DNA of 64,000 bases from Phytophthora quininea (lineage: Eukaryota > Oomycota > Peronosporomycetes > Peronosporales > Peronosporaceae): assembly GCA_011947345.1 (NCBI GenBank), contig JAAVTG010000117.1, forward strand, positions 203,407 to 267,406, given 5' to 3'. Positions within the stretch are counted from its first letter, which is position 1. Each line of letters opens with the position of its first letter. The notes under the pieces were generated by a model, which ran no database searches, had not been told where the DNA came from, and saw only the letters and a list, made by a program, of their open reading frames with translations. Made by a program: the position numbers and the translations under genes. Below, piece by piece: positions 45,582 through 55,679 of this stretch.

Positions 45582-46153
45582 CGCGTTTGGCTTTGGTGTT
45601 GGTTGAGGGGAGGAGGAGGGGGCTACTATCGACCTCTTCATTAAGTACGTTTGGTGTGGACCACCCTACTATTGGTGTGGACCACCCTACTATTCCAGTA
45701 AAGTACGAATTGGTGTGGTCCACGTCTCGGGCCGCCTTCGCTCCGCTCGGCAGCGATTGGCCGAAACTCTTTTGGCGAATGGGCGCCGCCGTCGCTGGCG
45801 CTCGGCAGCCAATGGCAGCGCCGGATCTTGTCCATCGAAACTCGGCGACGGACCGACCGACTGACAGACAAACGGACAGACAGCAAGTCTCTAGTAGTAG
45901 TCTAAGACTAGCCGAGCGCCGCCGCTACGCGGCGGTGGGTTATGGTTGGATGCAGCTGTGGACTGCCCGCCTCTGCTACGCTCCGGCGGGATGATTTAGC
46001 TTTTTACACGAACTACTAAGTAGTGCAATCTAAATAATACAGGCGTATGAAATGTTTCATGAAAGCTGCCAAGTGGCATTTGTCCAACATAAAGCTAGGT
46101 TCTAGTTCGCAGTGGCAAGCTACTACATCTAGCCTAGAAATGCAACTCGGCTC

Positions 46154-47110
46154 CTAATCGAAAATCTGCGTGTACACGATGTTTCTCGTGTACACTCCTC
46201 CGTCCGGGTCTACGAACTCTGGATACTCAATCAACGCCTTCAACTTGCTTCGAGAGGTCACGCGAGACAACGCCACATACAACTGGCCATGGGGAAAGCA
46301 CGGGAAGCCAAGTACAACACCAAGTTTAACACCGTCTGACCTTGGGCCTTGTTAATCGTCATGGCGAATGCTGGTTGCAGGGGAACTGCTTTCGTCGTAG
46401 CCGGAAGGGGAAATCGGAGCTGTCGTCGTCGCTCACGAACATAATTCTCGGGATGAGTGCTTCTTGGCCTGTTCGTTCTCCAGTCATAATTGTTGCTCTA
46501 ATGACGTGGTCCTTCAAGTCGACGATTCGTAGACGCGTTCCATTGCACAGTCCAAGATCCGGGTTCAGATTTCTCATCATCATGATGGGGATGCCCTTCT
46601 CGAGCAGTAGTCTGTGAGGTGGAATCCCGTTCATGTTCACCGAGTGGAGGAACTCCTACCCGAAAAACGTTCCGTCATCATCCTCCACCGAGTCCACCGA
46701 CAAACACTCCCGCGCTGTCTCCGGAAGTCGAGCTGCGACTGCCTCGTTGATTCTCCGTACCGTCTCATTCGTAGTCGTCAAAATGGTCCGACTGGCAAAA
46801 TATTCATCCGTCGCAACCTCCGGATTCGCAACGTCGGCATACATTGCGTCAATGATGCGGGTCATACCCCTTGGTATTGCCCCTGGAGCTATTTCCTCGT
46901 CCTCGTCGTCTTCTACAGGAGGATTCGGGATCAGCATATCAGCAGGAATCTTAATGTAGTCATTGCCAAGGTCAGCACGTTTTCGTGCCGACCCTCTCCA
47001 ACAGCAAGCACAAAATCAGAGAAGGAGAGGATATCCTCATCGCTTGGCTTCTCGCGCGGGTGGGCCAACGGACGACTATCACCTGGAAAGACCACGACCA
47101 CGATCGTCAT
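46154..47110 (-). pseudogene. Helitron helicase C-terminal fragment, unit 5
   Basis: Split over at least four frames (46359-46640, 46656-46937, 46931-47110 and the C-terminal motifs). One break is at TTTTTCGGGTAGG near 46660, specific to this copy. Another is the base loss shared with unit 4. Confidence 0.82.
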
Positions 47111-47235
47111 CACGTTCCTATCCGAACTTTACGCTGTTGCCCGTTTTACCAGTTTTTACATCGATACACAATATGACACAAATTTAACCCAATTGAAAAT
47201 GCGTGTATTGATGTTGGTTATTTACAGCCAATAGG

Positions 47236-47625
47236 CTACGCCTGGTGGTAGCGACGGCGACGCGCGGTCTGTCGCTGGCGGACTCGGCGGCGTCGACGAC
47301 GGTGGCGAGCTTCGCGAGGTGGTAGTGGCGGCGGCAGCGGCGGCGGGCCGATGGTGACCGCCACCAGGGCCATCGTCTCCTGTCGCCGGTCCAACCGTGG
47401 CAGCGGCTGCCCGGCTGCGGTGCTGTGCCAGAAGCTGCGCTGGCCGTCGCACGCCCGACACCGCCGCGATGCGCTCCTGGCGCGTGGCCTCTCGAAGGCA
47501 TCCCACTCGAGGAGCTCCTCGCAGCAAACGCAGCGGAGGCACTGGTGGCCCAGGCCGTCGAGGTCGAGCTGCGCACGCGTGACCTCGGCAGAGCAGCGAG
47601 CGCAGGTAACGTTCCCACGCTCCAT
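47236..47625 (-). CDS. Cys-motif ORF, unit 5
   Basis: 129 residues. All Cys pairs are kept, with substitutions elsewhere (RAQLDLDGLGHQ; QRSFWHSTAAGQ). It ends in RRRRYHQA because the 5' end of the next segment differs from units 2-4. Confidence 0.5.
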   Translation of the reverse strand: MERGNVTCARCSAEVTRAQLDLDGLGHQCLRCVCCEELLEWDAFERPRARSASRRCRACDGQRSFWHSTAAGQPLPRLDRRQETMALVAVTIGPPPLPPPLPPREARHRRRRRRVRQRQTARRRRYHQA

Positions 47626-48197
47626 CGCGCTTGGCTTTGGTGTTGGTTGAGGGAGAGGAATGGGGGACTACTATCGACCTCTTCATTAAGTACGTTTGGT
47701 GTGGACCACCCTACTATTGGTGTGGACCACCCTACTATTCCAGTAAAGTACGAATTGGTGTGGTCCACTTTCTCGGGCCGCCTTCGCTCCGCTCGGCAGC
47801 GATTGGCCGAAACTCTTTTCGGCGAATGGGCGCCGCCGTCGCTGGCGCTCGGCAGCCAATGGCAGCGCCGGATCTTGTCCATCGAAACTCGGCGACGGAC
47901 CGACCGACCGACAAACGGACAGACAGCAAGTCTCTTGTAGTTGTCTAAGACTAGCCGAGCGCCGCCGCTACGCGGCGGTGGGTTATGGTTGGATGCAGCT
48001 GTGGGACCGCCCGCCTCCGCTACGCTCCGGCGGGATGATTCAGCTTTCTACACGAACTACTAAGTAGTGCAATCTAAATAATACAGGCGAATAAAATGTT
48101 TCATGAAAGCTGCCAAGTGTCATTTGTCCAACATAAAGCTAGGTTCTAGTTCGTAGTGGCAAACTACTACATCTAGCCTAGAAATACACCTCGACTC

Positions 48198-49153
48198 CTA
48201 ATCGAAAATCTGCGTGTAAACGATGTTTCTTGTGTACACTCCTCCGTCCGGGTCTACGAACTCTGGATACTCAATCAATGCCTTGAACTTGCTTCGGGAC
48301 GTCACGCGAGACAACGCCACATACAACTGGCCATGCGAAAAGCACGGGAAGCCAAGTACAGCCCCAAGTTTAACACCGTCTGACCTTGGGCCGTGTTAAT
48401 CGTCATGGCGAATGCTGGTTGCACGGGGAACTGCTTTCGTCGTAGCCGGAAGGGGAAGTCGGAGCTGTCGTCGTCGCTCACGAACATAATTCTCGGGATG
48501 AGTACTTCTTGGCCTGTTCGTTCTCCAGTCATAATTGTTGCTCTAAGACGTGGTCCTTCAAGTCGACGATTCGTAGACGCGTTCCGTTGCACAGTCCAAG
48601 ATCCGGGTTCAGATTTCTCATCATCATGATGGGGATGCCCTTCTTGAGCAGTAGTCTGTGAGGTGGAATCCCGTTCCTGTTCACCGAGTGGAGGAACTCC
48701 TGCTCGAAAAACGTTCCGTCATCATCCTCCACCAAGTCCACCGACAAACACTCCCGCGCTGTCTCCGGAAGTCGAGCTGCGACTGCCTCGTTGATTCTCC
48801 GTACCGTCTCATTCGTAGTCGTCAAAATCGTCCGACTGGCAAAATAATCACCTGCCGCTACCTCCGGATTGGCAACGTCGGCATACATTGCGTCAATGAT
48901 GCGGGTCATACCCCTTGGTATTGCCCCTGGAGAAATTTCCCCGTCCTCGTCGTCTTCTACAGGAGGATTCGGGATCAGCATATCAGCAGGAATCTTAATG
49001 TAGTCATTGCCAAGGTCAGCGCGGTTTTCATGCCGACCCTCTGTAACGGCAAGCACAAAATCAGAGAAAGAGGATATCCTCATCGTTTGGTTCCTCGCAC
49101 GGGTCGGCCAACGGACGACTATCACCTGGAACGACCACGACCACGATCGTCAT
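48198..49153 (-). pseudogene. Helitron helicase C-terminal fragment, unit 6
   Basis: Most of the domain is in frame (48529-49125), but a one-base loss near 48545 (CTCTAAGACGTGG) and a second one upstream split it. The C-terminal motif frame (48302-48592) reads QPAFAMTINTAQGQT, with a Lys-to-Thr change in the helicase motif. Confidence 0.82.
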
Positions 49154-49278
49154 CACGGTCCTATCCGAACTTTACGCTGTTGCCGTTCTACCACTGTTTT
49201 GGATCAATTCACAATATGACACAAATTTAACCCAATTGAAAATGGGTGTATTGATGTTGGTTATTTACAGCCAATAGG

Positions 49279-49668
49279 CTACGCCTGATGGTAGCGACAG
49301 CGACGCGCGGTCTGTCGCTGGCGGACTCGGCGGCGTCGACGACGGTGGCGAGCTTCGCGAGGTGGTAGTGGCGGCGGCAGCGGCGGTGGGCCGATGGTGA
49401 CTGCCACCAGGGCCATGGTCTCCTGCCGCCGGTCCAACCGTGGCAGCGGCTGCTCGGCGGCGGTGCTGTGCCAGAAGCGGCGCTGGCCGTCGCACGCCCG
49501 ACACCGCCGCGATGCACTCCTGGCGCGTGGCCTCTCGAAGGCGTCCCACTCGAGGAGCTCCTCGCAGCAAACGCAGCGGAGGCACTGGTTGCCAAGGCCG
49601 TCGAGGTCGAGCGGCGCACGCGTCAATTCGGCAGGGTAGCGAGCGCAGGTAACGTTCCCACGCTCCAT
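49279..49668 (-). CDS. Cys-motif ORF, unit 6 (one Cys lost)
   Basis: 129 residues. The first pair reads CARYPAEL instead of CARCSAEV, so one putative zinc ligand is lost. The other pairs are kept. The frame is also open upstream to 49971 through the Helitron 5' region, which I do not regard as coding. Confidence 0.5.
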   Translation of the reverse strand: MERGNVTCARYPAELTRAPLDLDGLGNQCLRCVCCEELLEWDAFERPRARSASRRCRACDGQRRFWHSTAAEQPLPRLDRRQETMALVAVTIGPPPLPPPLPPREARHRRRRRRVRQRQTARRCRYHQA

Positions 49669-50247
49669 CGCGTTTGGTTTTGGTTGAGGGGAGGAGGAGG
49701 GGGGACTACTATCGACCTCTTCATTAAGTACGTTTGGTGTGGACCACCCTACTATTGGTGTGGACCACCCTACTATTCCAGTAAAGTACGAATTGGTGTG
49801 GTCCACTTTCTCGGGCCGCCTTCGCTCCGCTCGGCAGCGATTGGCCGAAACTCTTTTCGGCGAATGGGCGCCGCCATCGCTGGCGCTCGGCAGCCAATGG
49901 CAGCGCCGGATCTTGTCCATCGAAACTCGGCGACGGACCGACCGACCGACAGACAAACGGACAGACAGCAAGTCTCTTGTAGTTGTCTAAGACTAGCCGA
50001 GCGCCGCCGCTACGCGGCGGTGGATTATGGTTGGATGCAGCTGTGGACCGCCCGCCTCCGCTACGCTCCGGCGGGATGATTTAGCTTTTTACACGAATTA
50101 CTAAGTAGTGCAATCTAAAACATACAGGCGTATAAAATATTCTATAAAACACATGAAAATTGCCAAGTGCCATTTGTCCAACATAAAGCTAGGCTCTAGT
50201 TCGCAGTGGCAAGCTACTACATCTAGCCTAGAAATGCACCTCGACTC

Positions 50248-51199
50248 CTAATCGAAAATCTGCGTGTACACGATGTTTCTCGTGTACACTCCTCCGTCCG
50301 GGTCTACGAACTCTGGATACTCAATCAATGCCTTGAACTTGCTTCGGGACGTCACGCGAGACAACGCCACATACAACTGGCCATGCGAAAAGCACGGGAA
50401 GCCAAGTACAGCCCCAAGTTTAACACCGTCTGACCTTGGGCCTTGTTAATCGTCATGGCGAATGCTGGTTGCACGGGGAACTGCTTTCGTCGTAGCCGGA
50501 AGGGGAAATCGGAGTTGTCGTCGTCGCTCACGAACATAATTCTCGGGTGAGTACTTCTTGGCCTGTTCGTTCTCCAGTCATAATTGTTGCTCTGATGACG
50601 TGGTCCTCCAAGTCGACGATTCGCAGACGCGTCCCATTGCACAGTCCAAGATCCGGGTTCAGATTTCTCATCATCATGATGGGGATACCCTTCTTGAGCA
50701 ATAGTCTGTGAGGTGGAATCCCGTTCATGTTCACCGAGTGGAGGAACTCCTGCTCGAAAAACGTTCCGTCATCATCCTCCACCGAGTCCACCGACAAATA
50801 CTCGCGCGCTGTCTCCGGAAGTCGAGCTGCGACTGCCTCGTTGATTCTCCGTACCGTCTCGTTCGTAGTCGTCAAAATCGTCCGACTGGCAAAATATTCA
50901 TCCGTTGCAACCTCTGGATTGGTAACGTCGGCATACATTGCGTCAATGATGCGGGTCATACCCCTTGGTATTGCCCCTGGAGCTATTTCCTCGTCCTCGT
51001 CGTCTTCTACAGGAGGATTCGGGATCAGCATATCAGCTGGAATCTTGATGTAGTCATTGCCAAGATCCGCACGTTTTTCGTGTCGACCCTCTCCAACGGC
51101 AAGCACAAAATCAGAGAAAGAGATGATATCCTCGTCGTTTGGCTTCTCGCGCGGGCGGGCCAACGGACGACTATCACCTGGAACGACCACGATCGTCAT
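50248..51199 (-). pseudogene. Helitron helicase C-terminal fragment, unit 7
   Basis: The frame from ATG 51199 includes the Rep remnant and about 215 residues without a break. It fails near 50548 at a one-base loss (TCTCGGGTGAG). The last motifs (QPAFAMTINKAQGQT) lie in the frame at 50352-50642. Confidence 0.83.
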
Positions 51200-51455
51200 C
51201 ACGGTCCTATCCGAACGTTACGCTGTTGCCCGTTTTACCTTCGTTTTTGTATCAATACGCAATATAACACAAATTTAACCCAATTGAAAATGCGTGTATT
51301 GATGTTGGTTATTTACAGCCAATAGGCTACGCCTGATGGTAGCGACAGCGACGCGCGGTCTGTCGCTGGCGGACTCGGCGGCGTCGACGACGGTGGCGAG
51401 CTTCGCGAGGTGGTAGTGGCGGCGGCAGCGGCGGTGGGCCGATGGTGACCGCCAC

Positions 51456-51716
51456 CTAGGCCATGGTCTCCTGCCGCCGGTCCAACCGTGGCAGCGACTG
51501 CTCGGCGGCGGTGCTGTGCCAGAAGCTGCGCTGGCCGTCGCACGCCCGACACCGCCGCGATGCGCTCCTGGCGCGTGGCCTCTCGAAGGCATGCCACTCG
51601 AGGAGCTCCTCGCAGCAAACGCAGCGGAGGCATTGGTGGCCGAGGCTGTCGAGGTCGAGCGGCGCACGCGTCACCTCGGCAGAGCAGCGAGCGCAGGTAA
51701 CGTTCCCACGCTCCAT
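51456..51716 (-). CDS. Cys-motif ORF, unit 7 (shortened)
   Basis: 86 residues. All Cys pairs are present, but a stop after RRQETMA (CTAGG at about 51456) removes the Pro- and Arg-rich tail seen in other copies. The tail may therefore not matter for this protein, if it is made. Confidence 0.5.
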   Translation of the reverse strand: MERGNVTCARCSAEVTRAPLDLDSLGHQCLRCVCCEELLEWHAFERPRARSASRRCRACDGQRSFWHSTAAEQSLPRLDRRQETMA

Positions 51717-52035
51717 CGCGTTTGGCTTTGGTGTTGGTTGAGGGGAGGAGGGGGGACTACTATCGACCTCTTCATTAAGTACGTTTGGTGTGGACCACCC
51801 TACTATTGGTGTGGACCACCCTACTATTCCAGTAAAGTACGAATTGGTGTGGTCCACCTTCTCGGGCCGCCTTCGCTCCGCTCGGCAGCGATTGGCCGAA
51901 ACTCTTTTCCGCGAATGGGCGCCGCCGTCGCTGGCGCTCGGCAGCCAATGGCAGCGCCGGATCTTGTCCATCGAAACTCGGCGACGGACCGACAGACAAA
52001 CGGACAGACAGCAAGTCTCTTGTAGTTGTCTAAGA

Positions 52036-52260
52036 TGTAGTAGCTTGCCACTGCGAACTAGAACCTGGCTTTATGTTGGACAAATGGCACTTGGCAATTT
52101 TCATGTATTTTATAAAACATTTTTAAGCCTGTAGTTTTAGATTAAACTACTTAGTAATTCGTGCGAAAAGCTACATCATCCCGCCGGAGCGTAGCGGAGG
52201 CGGGCGGTCCACAGCTGCATCCAACCATAACCCACCGCCGCGTAGCGCGCGCTCAGCTAG
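52036..52260 (+). mobile_element. Displaced 3' tail of Helitron unit 1 (plus orientation)
   Basis: 225 bp beginning TGTAGTAGCTTGCCACTGCG, matching the 3' region of copy A after its GGCTAGA. It ends with a partly degraded hairpin (CCGCCGCGTAGCGCGCGC) and CAGCTAG, then host T. Confidence 0.9.
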
Positions 52261-52352
52261 TCAAGACAATGCTGTACGTGGTGTATCGACCACGATGTTT
52301 GAGCTTTCGTGCACGACTTCGCGCTGTGAATGACAAGCTTTGGCGGACATGA
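52261..52352 (+). pseudogene. Right half of the open frame split by the Helitron array
   Basis: The first bases (TC) complete the codon begun by A31677. The frame reads KTMLYVVYRPRCLSFRARLR and ends at TGA 52350-52352. See the entry at 31442-31677. Confidence 0.35.
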
Positions 52353-52546
52353 GCTTTGTGTTCACTAACAACGAAGAGTGCAGAAGACATTGTCCACGGC
52401 CGCGGAGTCTCGTCATTCCCGCTGATGCAACAATTGATCCCATCCCAAAGATACTAACGCGCGATCAATTTCCATATGGAAAAATGCTCTACCAGCGATT
52501 CCAGTCAAAAGCTCGGACATCCGGAGCTCATGATCCCCCAAAATGA
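52350..52546 (+). CDS. Small ORF upstream of effector 2, unidentified
   Basis: 65 codons from ATG 52350 (overlapping the preceding stop), reading MSFVFTNNEECRRHCPRPRS onward. No family recognised. It may simply be effector 2 promoter sequence. Confidence 0.2.
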
Positions 52547-52583
52547 GTTTTCAGTCGTCAACTGACCACAAACTGCAGAAGCC

Positions 52584-53681
52584 ATGGGCTTGTACCGTTT
52601 CCTGTTCATGGCGGTGGTGGGTGTCTTGATCAGCGGAAATGCAGCAGCAGAAGCCAACATAGCAAGAAAAATATCTCCCCAGAGACATCAACGGAAGACG
52701 ACTCCGAGTTTTTGCTATCGCTGATGAAGAGAGAGGAATCTCCAGCGTCTCGTCGCTAAAGACGTCGGCCAAAGTGAAGCTGTGGACGTCGAGTGGGAAG
52801 TCAGTGGACGATGTCAAGAAAATATTAGGACTGGAGAACTTGGACAACATTGCCTTCACGCGGGCGAAAGGCTACAACACGTACGACAAGTTCGTGACTG
52901 CTCAAGTTCCGTCGTGGTCCAAAAGCAACTGACCCCAGAGAATGTGAAGACCATATTGGAGCTCGACAAAGTTGTCGACTCGGGGATGGCCAACAGCCCG
53001 AATTTCAAGTACTACGAGCAGTTTATCGAGCAGCAAACCCCTGTTTGGGTGAAAGCTCAAGCAACTGCGGACGATGTTTGGAAGAAACTGGGGCTGGATA
53101 AGATCGAAGGCGCTGTGGACGATCTCATGCAGACCCGGAGCTATAGATCCCACCATAACTTTGTGAACAGCCAGCTACAGACGTGGGCCATGCAAATGCT
53201 GAGCAAGGAACAAGTTTTCGTCAAGATCGGATACAGGTCTATGAGTGGACACGAGCGAGTCATCATGAAGAACTGGTATAACAACTACGCTAACTCAGCG
53301 GATGCTTACCGAGTGGGTGGGTATTGGAAGCAACATCTGTCGACTTATTCTGTCTGGACCAAGTTAGGTTTCGACTCCATGACGGCAACTGATCGAGAGG
53401 CTTCGGGACTGCTCACTACGTACAAAATGTACGTCGAGAAAGCGGACGATTTTGTCGAGAATGCCCAAAGCTTTGGATTCCGTGTTCGCAACGCTGTCAC
53501 CAAGGATGCCTCAGCGGACGAAATTTCAGCAAAGGTCAAGGTGTGGGTGGAGACGGGCAAGTCGGAATCTTTTGTAAGGTACTCTCTCGGGATCAAGGAT
53601 GACTTGGGTGGGTCAAAGCTCATCAAGCACCAGAACTACAAGTACCTTCAGGAATTTCTGAGGTCCAAACGAACGACTTGA
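52584..53681 (+). pseudogene. RxLR/LWY effector 2 (two single-base frame breaks)
   Basis: It starts at ATG 52584 with a good secretion signal (MGLYRFLFMAVVGVLISGNA). RRLR is at 52696-52707 and DEER at 52723-52734, an ideal RxLR-dEER spacing. LWY modules follow, with AKVKLWTSSGKSVDDVKKIL, SPNFKYYEQFIEQQTPVWVK, NNYANSADAYRVGGYWKQHL and the terminal QNYKYLQEFL. Such proteins are secreted and translocated into plant cells to alter immunity; the target is unknown. As read, the signal peptide and the RxLR are in different frames because of an A run at 52667-52671. A second break at the A run 52921-52924 gives a TGA at 52930-52932. Everything from there to the stop at 53681 is one frame. The breaks could be real or consensus errors. 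Confidence 0.85.
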
Positions 53682-53879
53682 ACGGAAACCTTATGAATCA
53701 TAGCTACTAGAATCAACTTTTGCTCTCATGTGGAACAAACCAATCGATTTTCAATCGAAGTGGAAGATTGGTTGGCCCCACAATATATTGAAGACCGTCC
53801 ATGGCACGTGTGAAAATGACGAATCTGGGTATCAAAACTTTTCTCGAACCTAAGTTGAAACTTTCACAGAGATGAATGT

Positions 53880-54233
53880 TATGATCATCTGGACGTACTT
53901 GAATTTCAGCATTGTGTCGATATCTCGTTGAGTAGGAAGGATGTTGTCAAGTGGCTACATCGACATCGTCCGAAAGGATGCACAACGGTTGCCGCCGGTC
54001 GAAACTTTCACGTGCCCGGGTTCGCGATGGTTCCTTTTGCCATGTGCTGTGTGAACAAAAACCCCGAGTTGTTTGTTGGCGATCAAATATCCATGCTAAA
54101 GAGGCTCATGGCGACTCGCTCGGATGTACAGCAACAACGAGAAGTCAGGACTGTCGCGATCGCTGGAACTCGGCGAAAGCGACTGCCGGATACACCTGTG
54201 GTTTGGCAGTGCATTTCGCTGGGTGCAAGCTAA
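53880..54233 (+). pseudogene. Oomycete ankyrin-type fragment
   Basis: One frame holds HLDVLEFQH and SRKDVVKWLHRHRPKGCTT, the signature of WLHxxRPxGCTT repeats. About 75 residues without repeats follow, up to a stop at 54231-54233. No start is visible; it is a remnant of a longer gene. Confidence 0.5.
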
Positions 54234-54239
54234 TTCGTT

Positions 54240-55340
54240 CGCTTTAGAGTTTATGCTGTTTTTCCTAGGACGCTTGAAAAGCCGACATACGAAAAGTTTC
54301 AGGAACGATGAAAGCAGTTGGGATCATGAATACGGTTTCGTCATGGCTTGTCGCCGCATCTAGACAGAGATGACTACAGACACGGTTACCTTCTAGCAAT
54401 GAATGGGGTATACAGTACATTGTGCTCGCAAATCGTTCTTTGTCAGCTCCAGAGGGATCACTCGCATCCATCTTGTCAAACGAATATGGCTTGTCCGGTG
54501 CAGTTGTCGCTGGAATATTGAGATTGCCGTCGCTTGTCGCGGTAATAAAAGTATCGCCACAAGCGAGCACACTTGCGAAGACCGCTGTTATCCCATTGCC
54601 AAAGCGCATAGTCGATAGGGCCAAGCCAGGTGATCTCTTTCGTGCACTGAAGTGAGATCAAAATGGATGACGCATGAACAGGCGAGACTAACGACAACAA
54701 AGAGCAAGCTTCACGACCCTTGAACTCTGATTTGAAAGAGCCATATTTTGGCGCTGTGGAGCAAGCCGGAGCGTGCAAAATATCTGTCGCTTCCCCACGC
54801 TGCGAATCGTTTTCAAAATCGCTCGTCAGGTTCAGACTCAGCGCTCCGAGAGATTAAAATTACTCGACCCGTCGCCCGTAAATAATAATGGGAAGCTATA
54901 GAATCAACGTTTCCATATCAAAGCAACCGCTGTTGAAATGACAAGAAGCGTCTTCTTCCGTACATCCGGGTCTCCACCCAGACTCCCGATAAAGTCCTCC
55001 ACAAGAACACAAGTCTTTAGTAGCGATCGCTGCCTTCCGGCTAGTGTCCACAAAGTCGTGCACTGGAACGTCCTGTTCAAAGAGATTTTGTCCTTCTTTG
55101 CAACACAAACTCCCCACGGCTGCCAAGGCGCCTTAAGATTTCCAGCTCTTGGAGTGAAATGATTCCGACAGTAGCTAAATTTCTTTGCCAGGACTCGGAA
55201 AGTGGCAGCCAAACCCAGACAATGTTGTGCGGAGGCCAAGTAGAATTATTCTCAGGTAGCAGAATTTGATTTTGCGGCTCCGTTCAGTGTTGGTGGCTGC
55301 TGGGTTATTTACTTCGGCATAACGAAATCCATATGCCGAC
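54240..55340. other. No recognisable gene
   Basis: 1.1 kb with overlapping short frames on both strands. One plus-strand frame at 54422-54655 reads like protein (EYGLSGAVVAGILRLPSLVA), and a minus-strand frame covers 54904-55239. Neither matches a family I know. Confidence 0.35.
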
Positions 55341-55505
55341 TCAAAAATAATGATTTTGCAGCGAATGCTCGTCCAGGACGACCGAGCTGCACTGCAGGAT
55401 AATAATCTGCTCCCAGGAAATTGCAAGTGAACAAGCCGCAGTCGTCTTCGCACGAAGCCATCGCAGCACTTTGATTCTCCACGTGAAACCTTCCAACCCA
55501 TTGGC
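55341..55505 (-). pseudogene. Possible ankyrin-type fragment
   Basis: The segment IKVLRWLRAKTTAACSLAI resembles the NLKVLRWVHANTSATCS repeat of the gene at 516-1553. Only one repeat is readable. Confidence 0.3.
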
Positions 55506-55679
55506 TTCCAAACTTGTCCGCTGAAATCTTGTGAAGCGAACTTTTAACCAGCTACTCCATCCATAGCTGCAAACGTTCACCCTTCGGCCATTTTGGGTGG
55601 TACACGACGGACTCTTGCTACTAGTTTCATCAGCTCGTCCGATTCTGCGCTTCCAACGCAACCAGTTGCCGACACGCAC

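Larger units (their letters stand above)
43880..45907 (-). mobile_element. Helitron unit 4 (short)
   Basis: 2,028 bp. It shares with unit 5 a distinct one-base loss (GCAGTTCCCCTGC) in the helicase piece and a GCTTCTTGG variant near 44430. Confidence 0.92.
45908..47950 (-). mobile_element. Helitron unit 5 (short)
   Basis: 2,043 bp. The 5' end variant TCTTAGACAACTACAAGAGA is shared with units 6 and 7, while its 3' helicase part matches unit 4. It therefore looks like a chimera or an intermediate in array growth. Confidence 0.92.
47951..49992 (-). mobile_element. Helitron unit 6 (short)
   Basis: 2,042 bp. The 5' variant is as in units 5 and 7. It has the intact GCAGTTCCCCGTGC version at the site that is shifted in copy A and units 1, 2, 4 and 5. 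Confidence 0.92.
33571..52035. other. Inverted 18,465-bp block within the Helitron array
   Basis: All units inside are in minus orientation, whereas copy A on the left and the 3' tail on the right (52036-52260) are plus. The left edge is CTAG|TCTAGCC. The right edge is CTAAGA|TGTAGTAGC. Sequence at 33571 is the reverse complement of a unit body ending GGCTAGA, and the plus-strand tail at 52036 starts with exactly the following bases, TGTAGTAGC (compare the uninterrupted GGCTAGATGTAGTAGC in copy A at about 33335). Flipping the block therefore rebuilds an all-plus array with a complete unit 1. Confidence 0.88.
49993..52035 (-). mobile_element. Helitron unit 7 (short), right end of the inverted block
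   Basis: 2,043 bp. Its 5' TC (GA at 52034-52035) abuts T52036 of the displaced 3' tail. On the minus strand this gives A|TC, the form of a real Helitron insertion and unlike the other internal joints. Confidence 0.92.
31678..52260. mobile_element. Tandem head-to-tail Helitron array (eight copies) at one A|T site
   Basis: The outer ends are canonical: host A (31677) then TC at the left, and CTAG (52257-52260) then host T (52261) at the right. Before the internal inversion, the order on the plus strand would be copy A, then units 7, 6, 5, 4, 3, 2 and finally long unit 1 with its 3' end at 52260. Six joints between units (at 39783, 41846, 43879, 45907, 47950 and 49992) read GA|CTAG on the plus strand. 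That is a 3' CTAG joined directly to a 5' TC on the minus strand. Every copy has the 3' hairpin (GCCGC...GCGGC type) 7-10 bp before CTAG, as Helitrons do. Confidence 0.93.

Noticed and set aside
49669..49971. Upstream extension of the Cys-motif ORF through the Helitron 5' region
   Set aside because: The frame is open in some copies only, and it translates the Helitron terminus and the 21-bp repeats; the ATG of MERGN is the first credible start.
33571..52035. Insertion of a minus-oriented array into a plus-oriented Helitron as an alternative to inversion
   Set aside because: It would require the plus-strand body left of the AT site to be present before 33571; instead its reverse complement is there. 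An inversion explains both joints without loss of sequence.
31678..52260. CRISPR-like or satellite interpretation of the regular 2-kb repeats
   Set aside because: The units are coding, end in Helitron termini and have no spacer-repeat structure.
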